Source of the DNA: Selaginella tamariscina
Taxonomy: Eukaryota > Streptophyta > Lycopodiopsida > Selaginellales > Selaginellaceae
NCBI GenBank assembly: GCA_003024785.1
Contig: PUQB01000711.1
Coordinates: 1-64,000 of the forward strand
DNA: 64,000 bases
Reading direction: 5' to 3'
Under the pieces are notes generated by a model. That model did not search any database. It was not told where the DNA came from and worked only from the letters and a program-made list of their open reading frames with translations. Position numbers and translations under genes: made by a program. Below are positions 24,568 to 35,645 of the stretch, piece by piece; position 1 is the first letter of the stretch; each line of letters begins with the position of its first letter.

Positions 24568-25106
24568 TGTCAACCACGATCCAGGAACCAGGAAGAGAGT
24601 AGGATTCCAAGAACAGGAAGGCTTGACTCAGGAACAGGACCGAGTGTAGGACAGGAACTAGGAATGAGACAGAACAGGAACTAGGAATGAGACAGGAACA
24701 GGACGGATCCAGGAGCAGGACAGGATCAGGATAGGATCCGGGAGCAAGACAAGAAAGTGCAGGACAGGATCCAGGAACAAGATAGGAACAAGACAGGATC
24801 CAGGAGCAAGACAAGAGCAGGAGGCAAGGAGCAAGACACGAACAAGACAAGAACAAGAATGATCGTAGAATGATTGGTGTTGATAGTAACTGATTGTACA
24901 ACAATTAGGTCGAAGCTTTTATGCTCACAACTCCAAGCTAATCTGGTCATGAGTCTAATCTAGTCATGACTAAGAATAGTGTCCCTTATCCTCTAGGCAT
25001 ATCCTGTAACATATCCTATAGGCATATCCTGTAACCGTATCCTGTATCCGAAATCCTGCATCTGTATCCTGTATCCGAATCCTGTATCCTGTATCGGGTT
25101 GTGACA
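24568..25106 (-). repeat. 3' LTR of element A
   Basis: 539 bp, tgtcaa...gtgaca. Contains two simple internal repeat zones: aggaacaggacaggat-like (about 24580-24860) and atcctgta-like (about 24996-25090). The polypurine tract follows at 25107-25121 (minus strand TTAGGGAGGAGGTGC). Confidence 0.9.
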
Positions 25107-25117
25107 GCACCTCCTCC

Positions 25118-26950
25118 CTAAGGACGAGTTCCACGAGTCTTAGGACCTGGTTTAGCAGGATAATGCCGATGGAAGGCAGCAACTTTGGAAGAAGCATGGA
25201 GTAAGTTGGATGCAGGTTCCCAAGTGCGATCGGTAGGCAAATAACCTTTCCAATCCACCAAGTATTGAAGTTGGCGGCGATGAAGACGAGAATCAAGGAT
25301 GGCTGCAACTTCGTACTCAGGTTCACCAGCAATGACCACAGGAGGGGGAGGAGAAGAAGCACGACCAGGAAGAGAAGAAGGATGATACGGCTCCAACAAG
25401 GAGGTGTGAAACACAGGATGAAGTTTCACCGTAGATGGTAACTCGAGTCGGAAAGCTACAGGATTACCTCCGCCACATCCTGTAAGGGCCCAATCGTTGA
25501 AAATCCAACTTAGAAGAAGGCCTGTTGGTGCGAATGTGTCGACGAAGAAGCCACACGAGATCACCAATCTTGTATGCAGGTGCCGGTGACGGTGAGCATC
25601 AGCATGATGCTTGTATCGTTCCTGTGCCTGCTGAAGATGAACCTGGAGATCATCCTGTACCTGACGAAGATGCTGGAGACGATCCTGTACTGCAGGAGCG
25701 GAAGAAGGAGAAGCAGGAGGAGCAAAGTCAAAACGTGGATGGTGGCCTGTAAGAGCAAAGAAAGGTGTCTGGCCTGTAGATGCGTGAATGGAGTTGTTGT
25801 AGGCAAACTCCGCCATAGGAAGAAGGTCCAACCAATTATCCTGTTGGTAACTGATGAAGCAGCGAAGATATTGCTCCAAGGTCTGAATTGTGCGTTCTGA
25901 CTGCCCAGTTTGCGGGTGATATCCTGAAGAAAGATCCGCTTTAACCTGTAGACTCCGGAGAAGCTCTCGCCAAAACTTGGACATGAATTGTGGACCTCGA
26001 TCAGAAACAATGCTCTCAGGAAGACCATGGTGTCGGAACACTTCGCGGATCACCAACTCAGCAGTTGTCTGGCCTGTAGCAGTCTTGTTACATGGTAGGA
26101 AATGAGCCTGTTTGGTGAAACGGTCAACCACCACAAGAACTGCATCAATCCGAGAAGGAGGAAGATCTGTGAGGAAATCCATAGAAATGGATCTCCAAGG
26201 AGCAGAAGGAACAGGAAGAGGACGAAGAAGACCAGAGGGTGCATGACGAGGCATCTTCGACCTGTTGCAGGTGTCACAACTCCGTACAAACCTTTCCACA
26301 AAACCTCGCAACCCAGGCCACCAATAGTTGCGAGTCACCAACTCAACTGTCTTGGCCACACCAAAATGTCCTGTAGCCGGGGTATCATGACAATCCTGTA
26401 CCACACGAGTCCTGCAAACACCAACAGGAACGTACAGGAGACCTTCCCGGTACAGGAGTCCGTCCTGTATGGCAAACAGCGTGTAGTCTGAACGGGAACT
26501 GGAGGAAGAGGAGCTTGCAATGTCAGGATGAATGTGTGAGAACACATTCCTTGCCAAGTCGTCTGTAGCCAACTGCGAACGGATGTCCTGTAGAAGTGTT
26601 GAATCTGTTGGAGCCTGATGAACCTGTAGTGCCGCAAGCCGGAATCGATCAGGACCCAACAACACTTGTCTTTGACAGTCATATGCAGGATCGCCTGGGA
26701 CCGGTGCAAGGTAAGAGCGCCTAGACAATGCGTCCGCCTTGCCATTCCGAAAACCGGGCCTGTAGACAATGACGAAATCAAAACGTGATAGGAACTCCGC
26801 CCACCTAGCCTGTCGTCGACTGAGAACTCGAGCCGTTTGAAAATACTCCAGGTTCTTGTGATCCGTAAGAACTTGTACAGGATGCAGCACCTTCCAGGAA
26901 ATGCCGCCACTCCTCGAACGAATCCACAATGGCCTTGAGTTCCTTGTCAT
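25118..26950 (-). CDS. Element A integrase with chromodomain
   Basis: A 610-codon frame. It starts in the RNase H end ([20 protein letters not shown]), then the zinc-binding part of integrase ([40 protein letters not shown]), the catalytic core with [28 protein letters not shown] and GYHPQTGQSERTIQTLE (D,D,E positions visible; one residue of the usual QTDGQ is missing), and the C-terminal module LHPVFHTSLLEPYHP. The last ~65 residues, ILDSRLHRRQLQYLVDWKGY and TWEPASNLL, form a chromodomain. A segment near the GPF module is in a wrong frame, so the product is probably damaged. It catalyses insertion of the element's cDNA; chromodomains of this family steer insertion to chromatin marks. Confidence 0.88.
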   Translation of the reverse strand: MTRNSRPLWIRSRSGGISWKVLHPVQVLTDHKNLEYFQTARVLSRRQARWAEFLSRFDFVIVYRPGFRNGKADALSRRSYLAPVPGDPAYDCQRQVLLGPDRFRLAALQVHQAPTDSTLLQDIRSQLATDDLARNVFSHIHPDIASSSSSSSRSDYTLFAIQDGLLYREGLLYVPVGVCRTRVVQDCHDTPATGHFGVAKTVELVTRNYWWPGLRGFVERFVRSCDTCNRSKMPRHAPSGLLRPLPVPSAPWRSISMDFLTDLPPSRIDAVLVVVDRFTKQAHFLPCNKTATGQTTAELVIREVFRHHGLPESIVSDRGPQFMSKFWRELLRSLQVKADLSSGYHPQTGQSERTIQTLEQYLRCFISYQQDNWLDLLPMAEFAYNNSIHASTGQTPFFALTGHHPRFDFAPPASPSSAPAVQDRLQHLRQVQDDLQVHLQQAQERYKHHADAHRHRHLHTRLVISCGFFVDTFAPTGLLLSWIFNDWALTGCGGGNPVAFRLELPSTVKLHPVFHTSLLEPYHPSSLPGRASSPPPPVVIAGEPEYEVAAILDSRLHRRQLQYLVDWKGYLPTDRTWEPASNLLHASSKVAAFHRHYPAKPGPKTRGTRP

Positions 26951-28310
26951 GAATCTCGTAATTGATCTCCGCCGAAAGGAACTTACGAGAGTGAAAAGCT
27001 ACAGGATGAAGCAACTTGTCTTCTCCAACTTGTGATAGGACGGATCCTACTGCAAAATCCGAGGCATCTGCTTCAACGAAGAAAGGACGAGAAGGATCAG
27101 GATGTGCTAAAATCGGAGCTGTCGTGAAGGTGTCCTTGAGTGTTGTGAATGCATGTTCCGCCTTGTCGGACCAAGAGAAAACCTCTGTGCGCTTGGTGAG
27201 TTCCGTGAGTGGAAGTACACGCTTGGAGAAGTCCTGTATGAACCGCCTGTAGAAGTTTGCAAAGCCAAGGAAACATTGTACATCTCGTACAGACTTGGGC
27301 CTCTCCCACTCCACGATGGTCTTCACCTTGTGCATGTCCATGGAAACGCCAGCAGGAGAGACGATGTAGCCCAAGAACTCCACAGAATCCCTATCGAAAA
27401 AAACTTCTCCAACTTCGCATACAGGCCATGCTCGCGAAGCCGCTTAGAACCAATCGTACATGCTTGTCATGTGCCGCCTGGTCCTTGGAGAAAATCAAAA
27501 TGTCGTCGAGGTAGATCACCACAAACTGGTCCAAGAAGTCACGAAAGATGTCGTTCACCATGTGTTGGAACACGGCTGGGGCATTGGTAAGGCCGAAAGG
27601 CATTACCGTGTACTCGAAGTGTCCATACCTTGTACGAAAGGCAGTCTTCCACTCATCGCCTGGACGAATCCGTACAAGGTTGTAGGCCCCTCGTAAGTCG
27701 ATCTTCGTGAACACCTTTGCTCCTCGCAGCCGATCGAGAAGTTCCGGGATCAATGGCAACGGGTACCGATTCCGAATGGTACTTGATTCAAACCCCTGTA
27801 GTCCACAACCAAACGTAAGCTCCCATCCTTCTTCTTGACAAAGAAGATAGGCGCTCCTGCAGGGGACTTTGAGTGACGAATGAAGCCGGATGCCAAGTTG
27901 TCCTCGATGTACTGGCGAAGAACCTCCAACTCTGTGGGTGACAATGCGTAAATCGGTCCGAACGGTGGAGTCTTTCCTTCTGCAAGATCAATAGGACAGT
28001 CGTAGGACCTGTGAACAGGAAGAACTGTAGCCTTGTGCTTGTCAAAAACGTCCTTAAAGTCGTGGTACTTGGATGGTAGAGAAGGAGGAGAAGGAGAAGG
28101 AGTAGGCGAAGGAGATTGAAAAACAGGAGAGTCAGACACAGGAAAGGTAGAAGAGGACGTAGGAGTTACTTGAAAGGCAAAAAGGTGGAAAGGAGCAGGA
28201 TCAGTGGTAAGTTCATGCATGGTAGTGGTAAGAACTCGGAGAGGAGAAGGAGGGAGCTTGACTGAAAAAGAGGAAGGATCTTGGGGGGTGGAACAGAAGC
28301 AGAGTAACAA
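26805..28310 (-). pseudogene. Element A reverse transcriptase and RNase H, broken
   Basis: Three minus-strand frames in order. 27750-28310 has SFPSKY-type lead-in, [20 protein letters not shown] and [10 protein letters not shown]. 27391-27759 has [32 protein letters not shown] and [15 protein letters not shown] (YLDD catalytic box). 26805-27383 has EFLGYIVSPAGVSMD, FLGFANFYRRFI, and the RNase H start FFVEADASDFAVGSVLSQ. The shifts between the frames are single-base. Apart from these, the catalytic boxes are all conserved. Confidence 0.85.
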
Positions 28311-29092
28311 AAGGAGGCAGGATTGGGAGAAACCTGTGTGGATGTTGACGAGTGTACAGGATTGGAAGAATCCTGTACAGAAGTCCGTGGTTGCACAGGA
28401 GTGAGGGAAGCCTGTGAGTGTGCTGACGAACCAACAGGAGGTGGATCCTGTTGAGGAGGAACCTTCGACACTGATACAGGATTGGAAGAACCCTGTACAG
28501 GAATCCGCAAACTTACAGGAGTGGAGAGAACCTGCGGATGTGCTGAGGAACTGACATGAGGTGAATCCTGTCGAGGAAGAGTCTTCAACACTGGTACAGG
28601 AACAGGCACGGTCAATCCTGTAGCTTGTACTGCCTCAGACACCAAGGATGTATCCTGCACGCAGGAAGGTACAGGATTGATCCTGGCTGCTGGAGAGGAA
28701 AACGTGAGCGTCCTAGACCTCCAGTCGATCTGCGGATTGCAACAACGAACCATGGATGCCAAAAATGATGGGAGTCGACCGAGTCTTGATCAAGTTGAAG
28801 GAAATCGAACAGTTGAATGCCCATGACTGCAAGAGAGAGGTGTGGTAGCGTGGGTAACTGCGCCAGAAGCAATCAAACGACCATCGGCCACCTCTACAGG
28901 AACTGCACGCTTCAACTTCACCACCGGAATGCCATGCTGAGCTGCAAAAGTGTCATCCATGAAACATGCATTTGCACCAGTGTCTAACAGGGCAAACTCC
29001 TTGAGCTCTCGATTATTGAGGCGAATGTGTACAGGAAACTTGAGTGATGGAATGGTATGAGCAGCACCAATGGAGCCTGCACCTACGTCCAA
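28166..29092 (-). pseudogene. Element A protease and Ser/Pro-rich linker, broken
   Basis: 28790-29092 contains FALLDTGANACFMDDTFA, the aspartic protease active-site box, preceded by IGAAHTIPSLKFPVHI. 28166-28762 encodes a low-complexity linker rich in Pro, Ser and Val with degenerate repeats such as PVSVSKVPPQQDPPPV and SSAHSQASLTPVQ. A frameshift separates the two parts; in element C the same region is one continuous frame (39389-40270). Such a long linker between protease and RT is unusual for the family's standard layout. Confidence 0.75.
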
Positions 29093-30071
29093 CTTCGCGG
29101 CTCCTAGACGAAGTGGACATTGAAGTTTTCCGACTGAACTTCAGCTTCGGCTTCACGCGTCTTGAACTTCTGGCTTTATTAGGACATTCCGCCACCTTGT
29201 GTCCTGCTGCACCACAATACAAGCATAGGTTCTCACCCCGACGTTGCTTCTCAGCAGTTGAAAGTGGGCCACGCTTGGATTTGTTAACCTCCATAGGAAC
29301 TGCTCCAGAAGGTGTCGTAGGAACATGTGCTACGGCTACAGGATTGGTTGGCAGGAACTGCTGACGGAATTTTTCCTGACGGCGCTCGAACAAACGGTTG
29401 TCGCAGCGAACGGCCTGTTGCATGATCTCCGCTAACGTTTGGCATCCGGTAACGTAAGGAGAAGGTCCTTCACGTCATCCCTCAGCCCAAAACGGAAGTG
29501 TTCGATCAATGCAGTCTCGTCCCATGGAATGTTCGTGCACAATTGCTGAAATTCGGATGCATAAACGGAAGCTGGTCTGGATCCTTGTGTGAGCTTCCGT
29601 AACTTCGTGCATGCAGAACGGTACTTATCAGGATCTCCAAAACAGGCTTCAAAGGCAGCCACGAAACCTTCAAAGTCTTCCATCAATGGGTCGTCACGCT
29701 CCAGCAAGGGAGCCCAAGCCGTGGAGATCCACTTAGTAAGGATGCCAAAAGGCCAACCTTTTGTGCATCCGTCGAGTAGCGGCGTGGTTGCATGCGGATC
29801 AAGAGCCGGATCTGATTCAGGAAACCTTGGAAATCGGCACGATTGCCACTGAACTTTTCTGGCATGCTGATCTTCGGCTCCGAAGAAAAGTTCGATGAAG
29901 AGGAACCACCGATGCCTGAGAGAGAGCCTGCGCAGCAGCCTTGGAGGATGCATCAGCAGCTGCATGTGCCGCATTGGTGGAACCTTGCAGATCGGTGACC
30001 ACTTGGCGCAAAGTGGCCAGCTCATGAAGCAACATTTGGTGCTCGCGTTGAAAGTGCTCAAAATCAGCCAT
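29013..30071 (-). pseudogene. Element A gag, frameshifted
   Basis: The start MADFEHFQREHQMLLHEL is followed by VVTDLQGS and SKAAAQALSQAS; the capsid-like part reads MPEKFSGNRADFQGFLNQIR and FVAAFEACFGDPDKYR, and the end has the CCHC knuckle CLYCGAAGHKVAEC. Three frames are needed (30071-29817, 29865-29432, 29423-29013), with single-base changes compared with the open 325-codon gag of element C. It packages the element's RNA and forms the particle. Confidence 0.82.
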
Positions 30072-30146
30072 GATCTATGAAAGAAAAAAAAAAAACGAAG
30101 GAAAAGAAAAGGAAAAAAAAGTAGCTAGGAAACGGAGCTATGAAAG

Positions 30147-30161
30147 CAGTTACTATCAAAC
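30147..30161 (-). other. Putative self-priming PBS of element A
   Basis: The minus-strand sequence next to the 5' LTR is GTTTGATAGTAACTG. Its complement CAGTTACTATCAA occurs in the same LTR (30436-30448, minus strand), about 25-30 bases downstream of the TATA-like CATAAAAGC (30471-30480), where the RNA 5' end is expected. Tf1/sushi-type elements prime in this way. No tRNA-Met match is seen. Confidence 0.6.
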
Positions 30162-30682
30162 TGTCAAGCCACGATCCAGGAACCAGGAAGAGTAGGATTC
30201 CAAGAACAGAAGGCTTGACTCAGGAACAGGACCGAGAGCAGGACAGGAACTAGGAATAGGAACAGGACGGATCGGAGCAGACAGGATCAGGATAGGATCC
30301 GGGAGCAAGACAGGAAAGGCAGGACAGGATCCAGGAACAAGATAGGAACAGACAGGATCAGGAGCAGACAGAGCAGGAGGCAAGGAGCAAGACAAGAACA
30401 AGACAAGAACAAGAATGATCGTAGAATGACTGGTGTTGATAGTAACTGATTGTACAACAATTAGGTCGGAGCTTTTATGCTCACAACTCCAAGCTAATCT
30501 GTCATGAGTCTAATCTAGTCATGAGCTAAGAATAGTGTCCCTTATCCTCTAGGCATATCCTGTAGCATATCCTATAGGCATATCCTATAGGAATATCCTA
30601 TAGGTATATCCTGCAGGCATATCCTGTAACCCGTATCCTGTATCCGAATCCTGCATCCTGTATCCTGTATCGGGTTGTGACA
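30162..30682 (-). repeat. 5' LTR of element A
   Basis: 521 bp, about 18 bp shorter than its partner through small deletions, mostly of one to a few bases in the aggaacagg zone. Starts tgtcaagcc and ends gttgtgaca. It carries the TATA-like box and the 13-base self-complementary start described for the PBS. Confidence 0.9.
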
Positions 30683-30701
30683 TTGGCAATCTTGACATGT
30701 C

Positions 30702-32184
30702 TTAATGATTCAGCACATCTGCTTTCATGTTCTTCCAATATAAGGGACGTTTCACCAATTCATATGTCTTATTTTCCTTGAAATGTCCAGCAAATGGACT
30801 ATCATGCATCTCATACATGATGGTTGTGATCAACTCTGCCTTCTTTGGAAATAACAAGTCTGTTCTTATAAAGTAACAAACCATCAACTTTCGAATACGG
30901 TTCCACTAGAGTTGTACATCATCATCCTTTAATTGAGCTTCCCCGATCATATCAACTACAAACTCTCCACTCTCCCCACGCATTTAGTTGTCTTACTCTC
31001 GACAAAGCATCCACAACTACGTTCTCCTTCCCCTCCTTATAGAGGATTGACATTCGTCCACCAAACTCATGTAGACGAATTGACCAACGAGCCTATCTTC
31101 CATTAAGCTCTCGTTGAGTCAAGAAATGTCGTAGAGGTATATGATCGGTAAAAACCTTAAAGTCTAACCCATTATGTAAGTAATGCTTCCCAATACGAAC
31201 AACATGCACATAGCAAGCAACTCTTGGTCATATATAGAATAACGCTTCTCCACATCATTCAACTTCGACCTTCAAAAGCTATAACAGAATCAGCTTGCAT
31301 CAACACGGCTCCAATCACATACCCGCATGCATCAGTGTACACTTCGAATGGTGTATCATCTATAGCGACAACCAACACAAGAGACAGAGTAAGTACTTGC
31401 TTCAATTTCTCAAAAGCTGCTGCTTCCTTGGCTGTCCACACAAACAACTTATCCTTCTTTAGCAAAGTTGTTAGTGGAAGTGCAATACAAGAAAAGTTCT
31501 ACACAAATCTCCGATAGTAATTGACAAGTCCCATGAAACCTCACAACTCTCGAACATCTTTTGGAGCTGGCCAATTAGTCTTGACTTTCTTGGGATCAGG
31601 AGCAATGCCATGTGCTGAAACAATGTGACCAAGGTATTCTACCTCCTCCTTGAAGAAGTCACATTTAGATTCTTTTGCATAAAGCTTATGCATTCTCAAT
31701 ATAGTCAGAACCATTCACAACTATTGCACATGCTCCTCCCATGTCTTGCTATAGATGAGAATATCATCTAAGAATACTTCGACAAACTTATCAATATACT
31801 CAGCAAAAAAATCAAATTCATTAAATTCATAAACGTAGCAGGAGCATTGGTTAAACCAAATGGCATAACAGTAAACTCAAAATGTCCATGTCTCGTCCGA
31901 AAAAGCCGTCTTCAGAACATCCTACTCCCTCCTGCTATTTGATGATAGCCACTCCTCAAATCGATTTTGCTGAAATATCGTGCTCCCACAAGTCTGTCAA
32001 AGATATCATTAGCCCGAGGCATATGAAACTTATTCTTCACAGTCACCTTGTTCAAGGCATGATAATCAATGCACATCCGCATTGACCCATTCTTCTTACA
32101 AACGAGCAACACCGGTGCTCCATATGGTGACTTACTAGGACGAATAAATCCTTGAGCAAGTAATGCCTCAACTTGCTTCTTCAC
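30702..32184 (-). pseudogene. Element B reverse transcriptase, RNase H and integrase N terminus
   Basis: 31912-32184 has [35 protein letters not shown] and [13 protein letters not shown] (RT). 31259-31465 has FVWTAKEAAAFEKLKQVL and VYTDACGYVIGAVLMQ (RNase H start). 30702-30887 has EMHDSPFAGHFKENKTYEL and RPLYWKNMKADVLNH, the zinc-binding N-terminal domain of integrase. Stops and frameshifts lie between them. Sequence clearly differs from elements A, C and D, so B belongs to another Ty3 clade, and it is older by its heavier decay. Confidence 0.8.
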
Positions 32185-34220
32185 TTTGAGCTCCTCTAAG
32201 TAGCTTAACCGATATAGACTTCATGATATTGGTTTACTCCCCGGTTCCAACTCAATCTTGAGTTGGACACCCCGTTCATGTGGGACTCCCTTAGGCAATT
32301 CATTAGGAAACACATCTTTGAATTCTGCCTTCAGTTGCAAAAAATCTCAGCGTCCTCGATCAACATTGACTGTTGGCCGTTGACCATTGACTATTGACCA
32401 TAGTCAATGTTGACTATTAACCAGTCAACAATGGTGACCCTATGTTTGCATCTTTTAGCTGAACTAGAAAGTGCTCATCTTCCCTTAGCTGCAGCTCTCT
32501 TTTAATGCTCTTACAGCATACTTTATCGCAGTAGCAGAAAGTAACTTCATTGGTGGAGTATAGGATTCACCATGAAAGTGATCTTTCGACCCTCAACATA
32601 AAGAGTAACCTCTTTGTCCTCTAGTCAATCCGAGGGTTAAACTTCTTCAACCAAGTCATACCGAGTATAACATCATATCGTTCATCTCCCACAAGATAGA
32701 ATTACTCAGAAATAGGAGTTTCCTCCACTAGAAACTCAAAATTCACATATGCGTTCCAAATTTGTTGTTCCGTAACAACTCCTTCGATGCTATATGGAGG
32801 AACCTCCATAGTGGGAATGCTCAACTTCTCCACTCCTAAATCATCTGAAAAATCGAACTCTCATCACTGCTCCCCGGATCAATCAACACACTCAAGCGAG
32901 TGTCATCCACAAAACCACAAACGAATCACTCGTCCATTTGTTTGCTGTGTCTTGGTTTACCAGCCACACAACTCAGCTCCCTAGCAATCTGTGAGATAGC
33001 CACCTTCTTAGTAGAAGTGCTTGCTTCAGCTGGCTTTTCATTTGTCACTTCTCGCACTGACTTGCCACGATCGTTCTCTTTCCTCCGTTGAGGACAGTCA
33101 CGCTGATGGTGACTTGAATCACCATAGATGTAACATCCCCGATTCCTTTGCTCTTCCTGTCATTCTAAAAGTGCTTATTTCCTCTCTCTTCATGTGAGCC
33201 TCAATGCTCCTTCCGTGAATGATAAGGCTTATAATACGACCTCTTATAAGACTTATAGAGAGCTTCTTCTTTGAAGATTGATTGGAAGATTCAGGAACAT
33301 GCACTTTGCTACTCAAGAAGTGCGCTGCTTGCTCCCTAGCATAGGCTACCATCTCATCACATCAGCAAGCTTTCAATTACTCAATTGACACTTCAATTGA
33401 TGATTTTTCAAACCATCAAGGAAGTAATCAATTTGCATCGCTGGAGGAATCGATGGATCTCATGCATAGAGGTCTCGCAACTTGTTAATGTAGGCATCCA
33501 AAGACAACTTCCCTTGCACAAAGTTTGTCAAAGTTAACCTTGCTTGCTGCGCATCATAACCAGCAGCAAACTCCTCCTTAAATGCCTCTTTGAATTGTGC
33601 CCAAGTGGTAATTAGCTTAGGTGAGTGGTGGTAACACGATTCCACCACCGATCCACTCGTCCTTCAACACCAAGGACACTTCCAGAAGCTTGCCTTCATT
33701 GTTACTAAAGCATCTCATATTCAAAATTTATTGACCTTCTCTAGCCAAGACAAGGCTTCAGCCAAATTCACTTTCTCCCCAGCATGGAACTCGGGTAACA
33801 TCTTCTTCTCGAAGAATCGAAGCTTGGAGCCCTTTTTCTCATTTCCCCATTGAGTTTTGAACTAGGTCCTTTAACTCATTAAGTTGCTGCTTGAGATAAT
33901 CCATGTCTATACGAATTAAGACGTGAGTCAGATATGAGTTTTATTGAGAAGTATAAACTGATAAGGTGTCACAGCATCGTAAGTTCTTCTGCATGTGTTG
34001 TTCTGGTGGAGAATGGTCATACGTTCAGCTGACTCCGCATCATAAGTCTCCATCAACTTGTAAACAAATTGGAACGCATCACACAGTTCCTGCTGGCCAA
34101 AATGAGGTGGTTCATAAGAAGAACCATCCTCCCACCACTTCATAGATGGAACATAACGGTTCCACCATCGCCCTCATAATCCGACATGGTGACACAAAAA
34201 GGCAACCACACAAGCCTTAA
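32185..34220 (-). pseudogene. Element B gag and protease region, broken
   Basis: 33460-33648 reads KLITTWAQFKEAFKEEFAAG and then QARLTLTNFVQGKLSLDAYI, a retrotransposon gag block. A CCHC-like knuckle (CYIYGDSSHHQRDCP) can be read near 33070-33130. Near 32860-32930 the frame RLSVLIDPGSS is the aspartic protease box. 33928-34143 encodes the gag N terminus. Many frame breaks. The segment 32360-32437 is unusually rich in TTGAC words on both strands (see findings). Confidence 0.7.
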
Positions 34221-34222
34221 TA

Positions 34223-34234
34223 GCCCTGATACCA
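34223..34234 (-). other. tRNA-Met-type primer-binding site of element B
   Basis: Minus strand TGGTATCAGGGC next to the 5' LTR, one mismatch from the common plant PBS complementary to initiator tRNA-Met (TGGTATCAGAGC). Confidence 0.8.
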
Positions 34235-34235
34235 A

Positions 34236-34440
34236 TGTAATAGTCTTGCCCATAGCAGGCCTAATATTAGTAAGTTGCCTCACTCACCACCCAATCATAG
34301 AGCAAGAGCTCACCCCCAAGCTAGGCTGTCTCCCCACAATTCTCCACGCTCCCAACTCCCCTTAAGCTCTCATCTCTCTCTCCAAAAGACCTTATACTAT
34401 ATATAAATATAGTGTGCTATTATGGGCATACAGTCTCACA
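34236..34440 (-). repeat. 5' LTR of element B
   Basis: 205 bp, tgtaat...ctcaca. The TATA-like ttatactatatataaatata block is shared with the 3' LTR. Several differences from the 3' LTR, mainly substitutions, point to an older insertion than A, C and D. Confidence 0.85.
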
Positions 34441-34445
34441 GAACC

Positions 34446-35019
34446 ATGGTGTGTTGCCTCTCGCAAACACCATTGAGAGTTGTGTTAACATGGACCATGT
34501 GCATTAACTAGAAATTGCTCTAAAACACATTTGAAACACGGCCAAACACTATGTTACTACATATTGGTTTGACTGTGTTCACTCTGAAAAGAAAACTGCA
34601 GTTTAATTGATTTCTTGAGACATTTGGGTTGGTTTAAGATTGAATAGACAACATGAATAATAAGGAGCCCATTGGTTCACCAAAAACATTTCATTTTTGG
34701 GTATTTAATTCAAGTAGATTATTGTTTTCATCCTTTCAATCTTCTATTGTTTGTTCATACTTTTTAAAAGTTCAGTGTTCATTGTACAATCGTAGAGTAA
34801 TACATGTATGTGTGAGTGCACACACACACATTATATATATATATATATATATATATGGTTTTATTCTTCTATTTTTCTGTGTTGGCAGGGCTGATTCAAT
34901 TTGAGGAGTGAACAAAGGTACTTCAATTGTTTGAATATATATATGTAAATTATCTAACTTTGATTTTTATTTGCAACTTCTATTTTAAATATATTATGTT
35001 TTTATTTGTTAAATTACAT

Positions 35020-35051
<32 letters not shown>

Positions 35052-35100
35052 TCTCATTTATTTTTTATTATTTGCAACTCTTCTTTTAAACTACTAAGTA
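34446..35100. other. Spacer with TA and CA microsatellites
   Basis: AT-rich. Holds (TA)n at 34831-34856 and (CA)n(TA)n at 35019-35051. A short open frame (34653-34904) runs through the repeat and is not a gene. Confidence 0.55.
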
Positions 35101-35104
35101 AACT

Positions 35105-35640
35105 ACAATTGTCATAGATTTTACTATGACTTCTCTTTACTTTGGACATTGATTGTTGTTATTTACCGAATTATATTGATAAGTCCTAGATGTAGTGAGA
35201 AAAAACCCTGCTTAGTGCACTTAGGTGTTTAGGGCCGACTGTCCTTAGATATCGCGAGAAACTCTAAACGAAGATAACACTTACTTTTTAGAAAATTCTT
35301 ACCCTCATTAAGGCTAGGTTTGAATAACCCTAAATACATGACCTTGCGAATGCCTCACGAAAAGGCTCCTGCTAACACACTTAGGTTGTTTAACCCCTGG
35401 ATTAAAAGGAGAACACTCCCCTAGCCAAGTGTGCCAAAGCACACCTAATTACGAGACTTAACTTCCCTTGAGCGGATGCCCATGGCTTAGCACCCTAGTG
35501 CAAGCATAAGCATGTTTGTTTGCTAGAGTATCTAACCCCTTGGTGACAAGCCCATGACACAACCCCAAAGGGCATGCCTCGGGCGTTATATAGTGTGACG
35601 TTTAGCCCAGTGTCACATCTCCATGTGACATTGCTTCCCT
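35105..35640 (+). repeat. Left arm (part 1) of a large imperfect inverted repeat
   Basis: 35290-35640 is homologous to the reverse complement of about 50395-50760 (for example aaccccttggtgacaagccc, ccaaagggcatgcc, tagcccagtgtcacatct), and 35105-35290 to the reverse complement of 49560-49740 (ctttactttggacattgattg). It continues after element C at 41977. No coding capacity is recognised. Confidence 0.65.
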
Positions 35641-35645
35641 GATGT

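Larger units (their letters stand above)
24568..30682 (-). mobile_element. Element A: Ty3-type chromovirus, full length, inserted in element B
   Basis: LTRs at 24568-25106 and 30162-30682 with target-site duplication TTGGC (24563-24567 and 30683-30687). The coding order on the minus strand is gag with a CCHC knuckle, aspartic protease, a Ser/Pro-rich linker, RT, RNase H, integrase and a C-terminal chromodomain. The chromodomain makes it a chromovirus. It is the same family as C and D. Instead of a tRNA-type PBS, the sequence next to the 5' LTR is complementary to a stretch inside the LTR just downstream of a TATA-like box, which suggests self-priming. The reading frames are interrupted in several places, yet a 610-codon integrase-chromodomain frame remains. 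Confidence 0.9.
23338..34440 (-). mobile_element. Element B: Ty3-type LTR retrotransposon, interrupted by element A
   Basis: Bounded by LTRs at 23338-23560 and 34236-34440 and by the target-site duplication GAACC (23333-23337 and 34441-34445). The order on the minus strand is gag, protease, RT, RNase H and integrase, so it is a Ty3-type element. The integrase is split by the insertion of element A (24568-30682 plus one TTGGC). Without A, B is about 5.0 kb. The PBS next to the 5' LTR reads TGGTATCAGGGC on the minus strand, close to the complement of the initiator tRNA-Met 3' end. All reading frames are broken. Confidence 0.85.

Noticed and set aside
24996-25090. Regular atcctgta repeats looking like a CRISPR array
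   Set aside because: Units are short, irregular and without unique spacers; they are LTR-internal simple repeats, found in all LTRs of A, C and D.
34831-34856. TA repeat as a possible origin or regulatory site
   Set aside because: Ordinary microsatellite in AT-rich DNA, with many others in the window.
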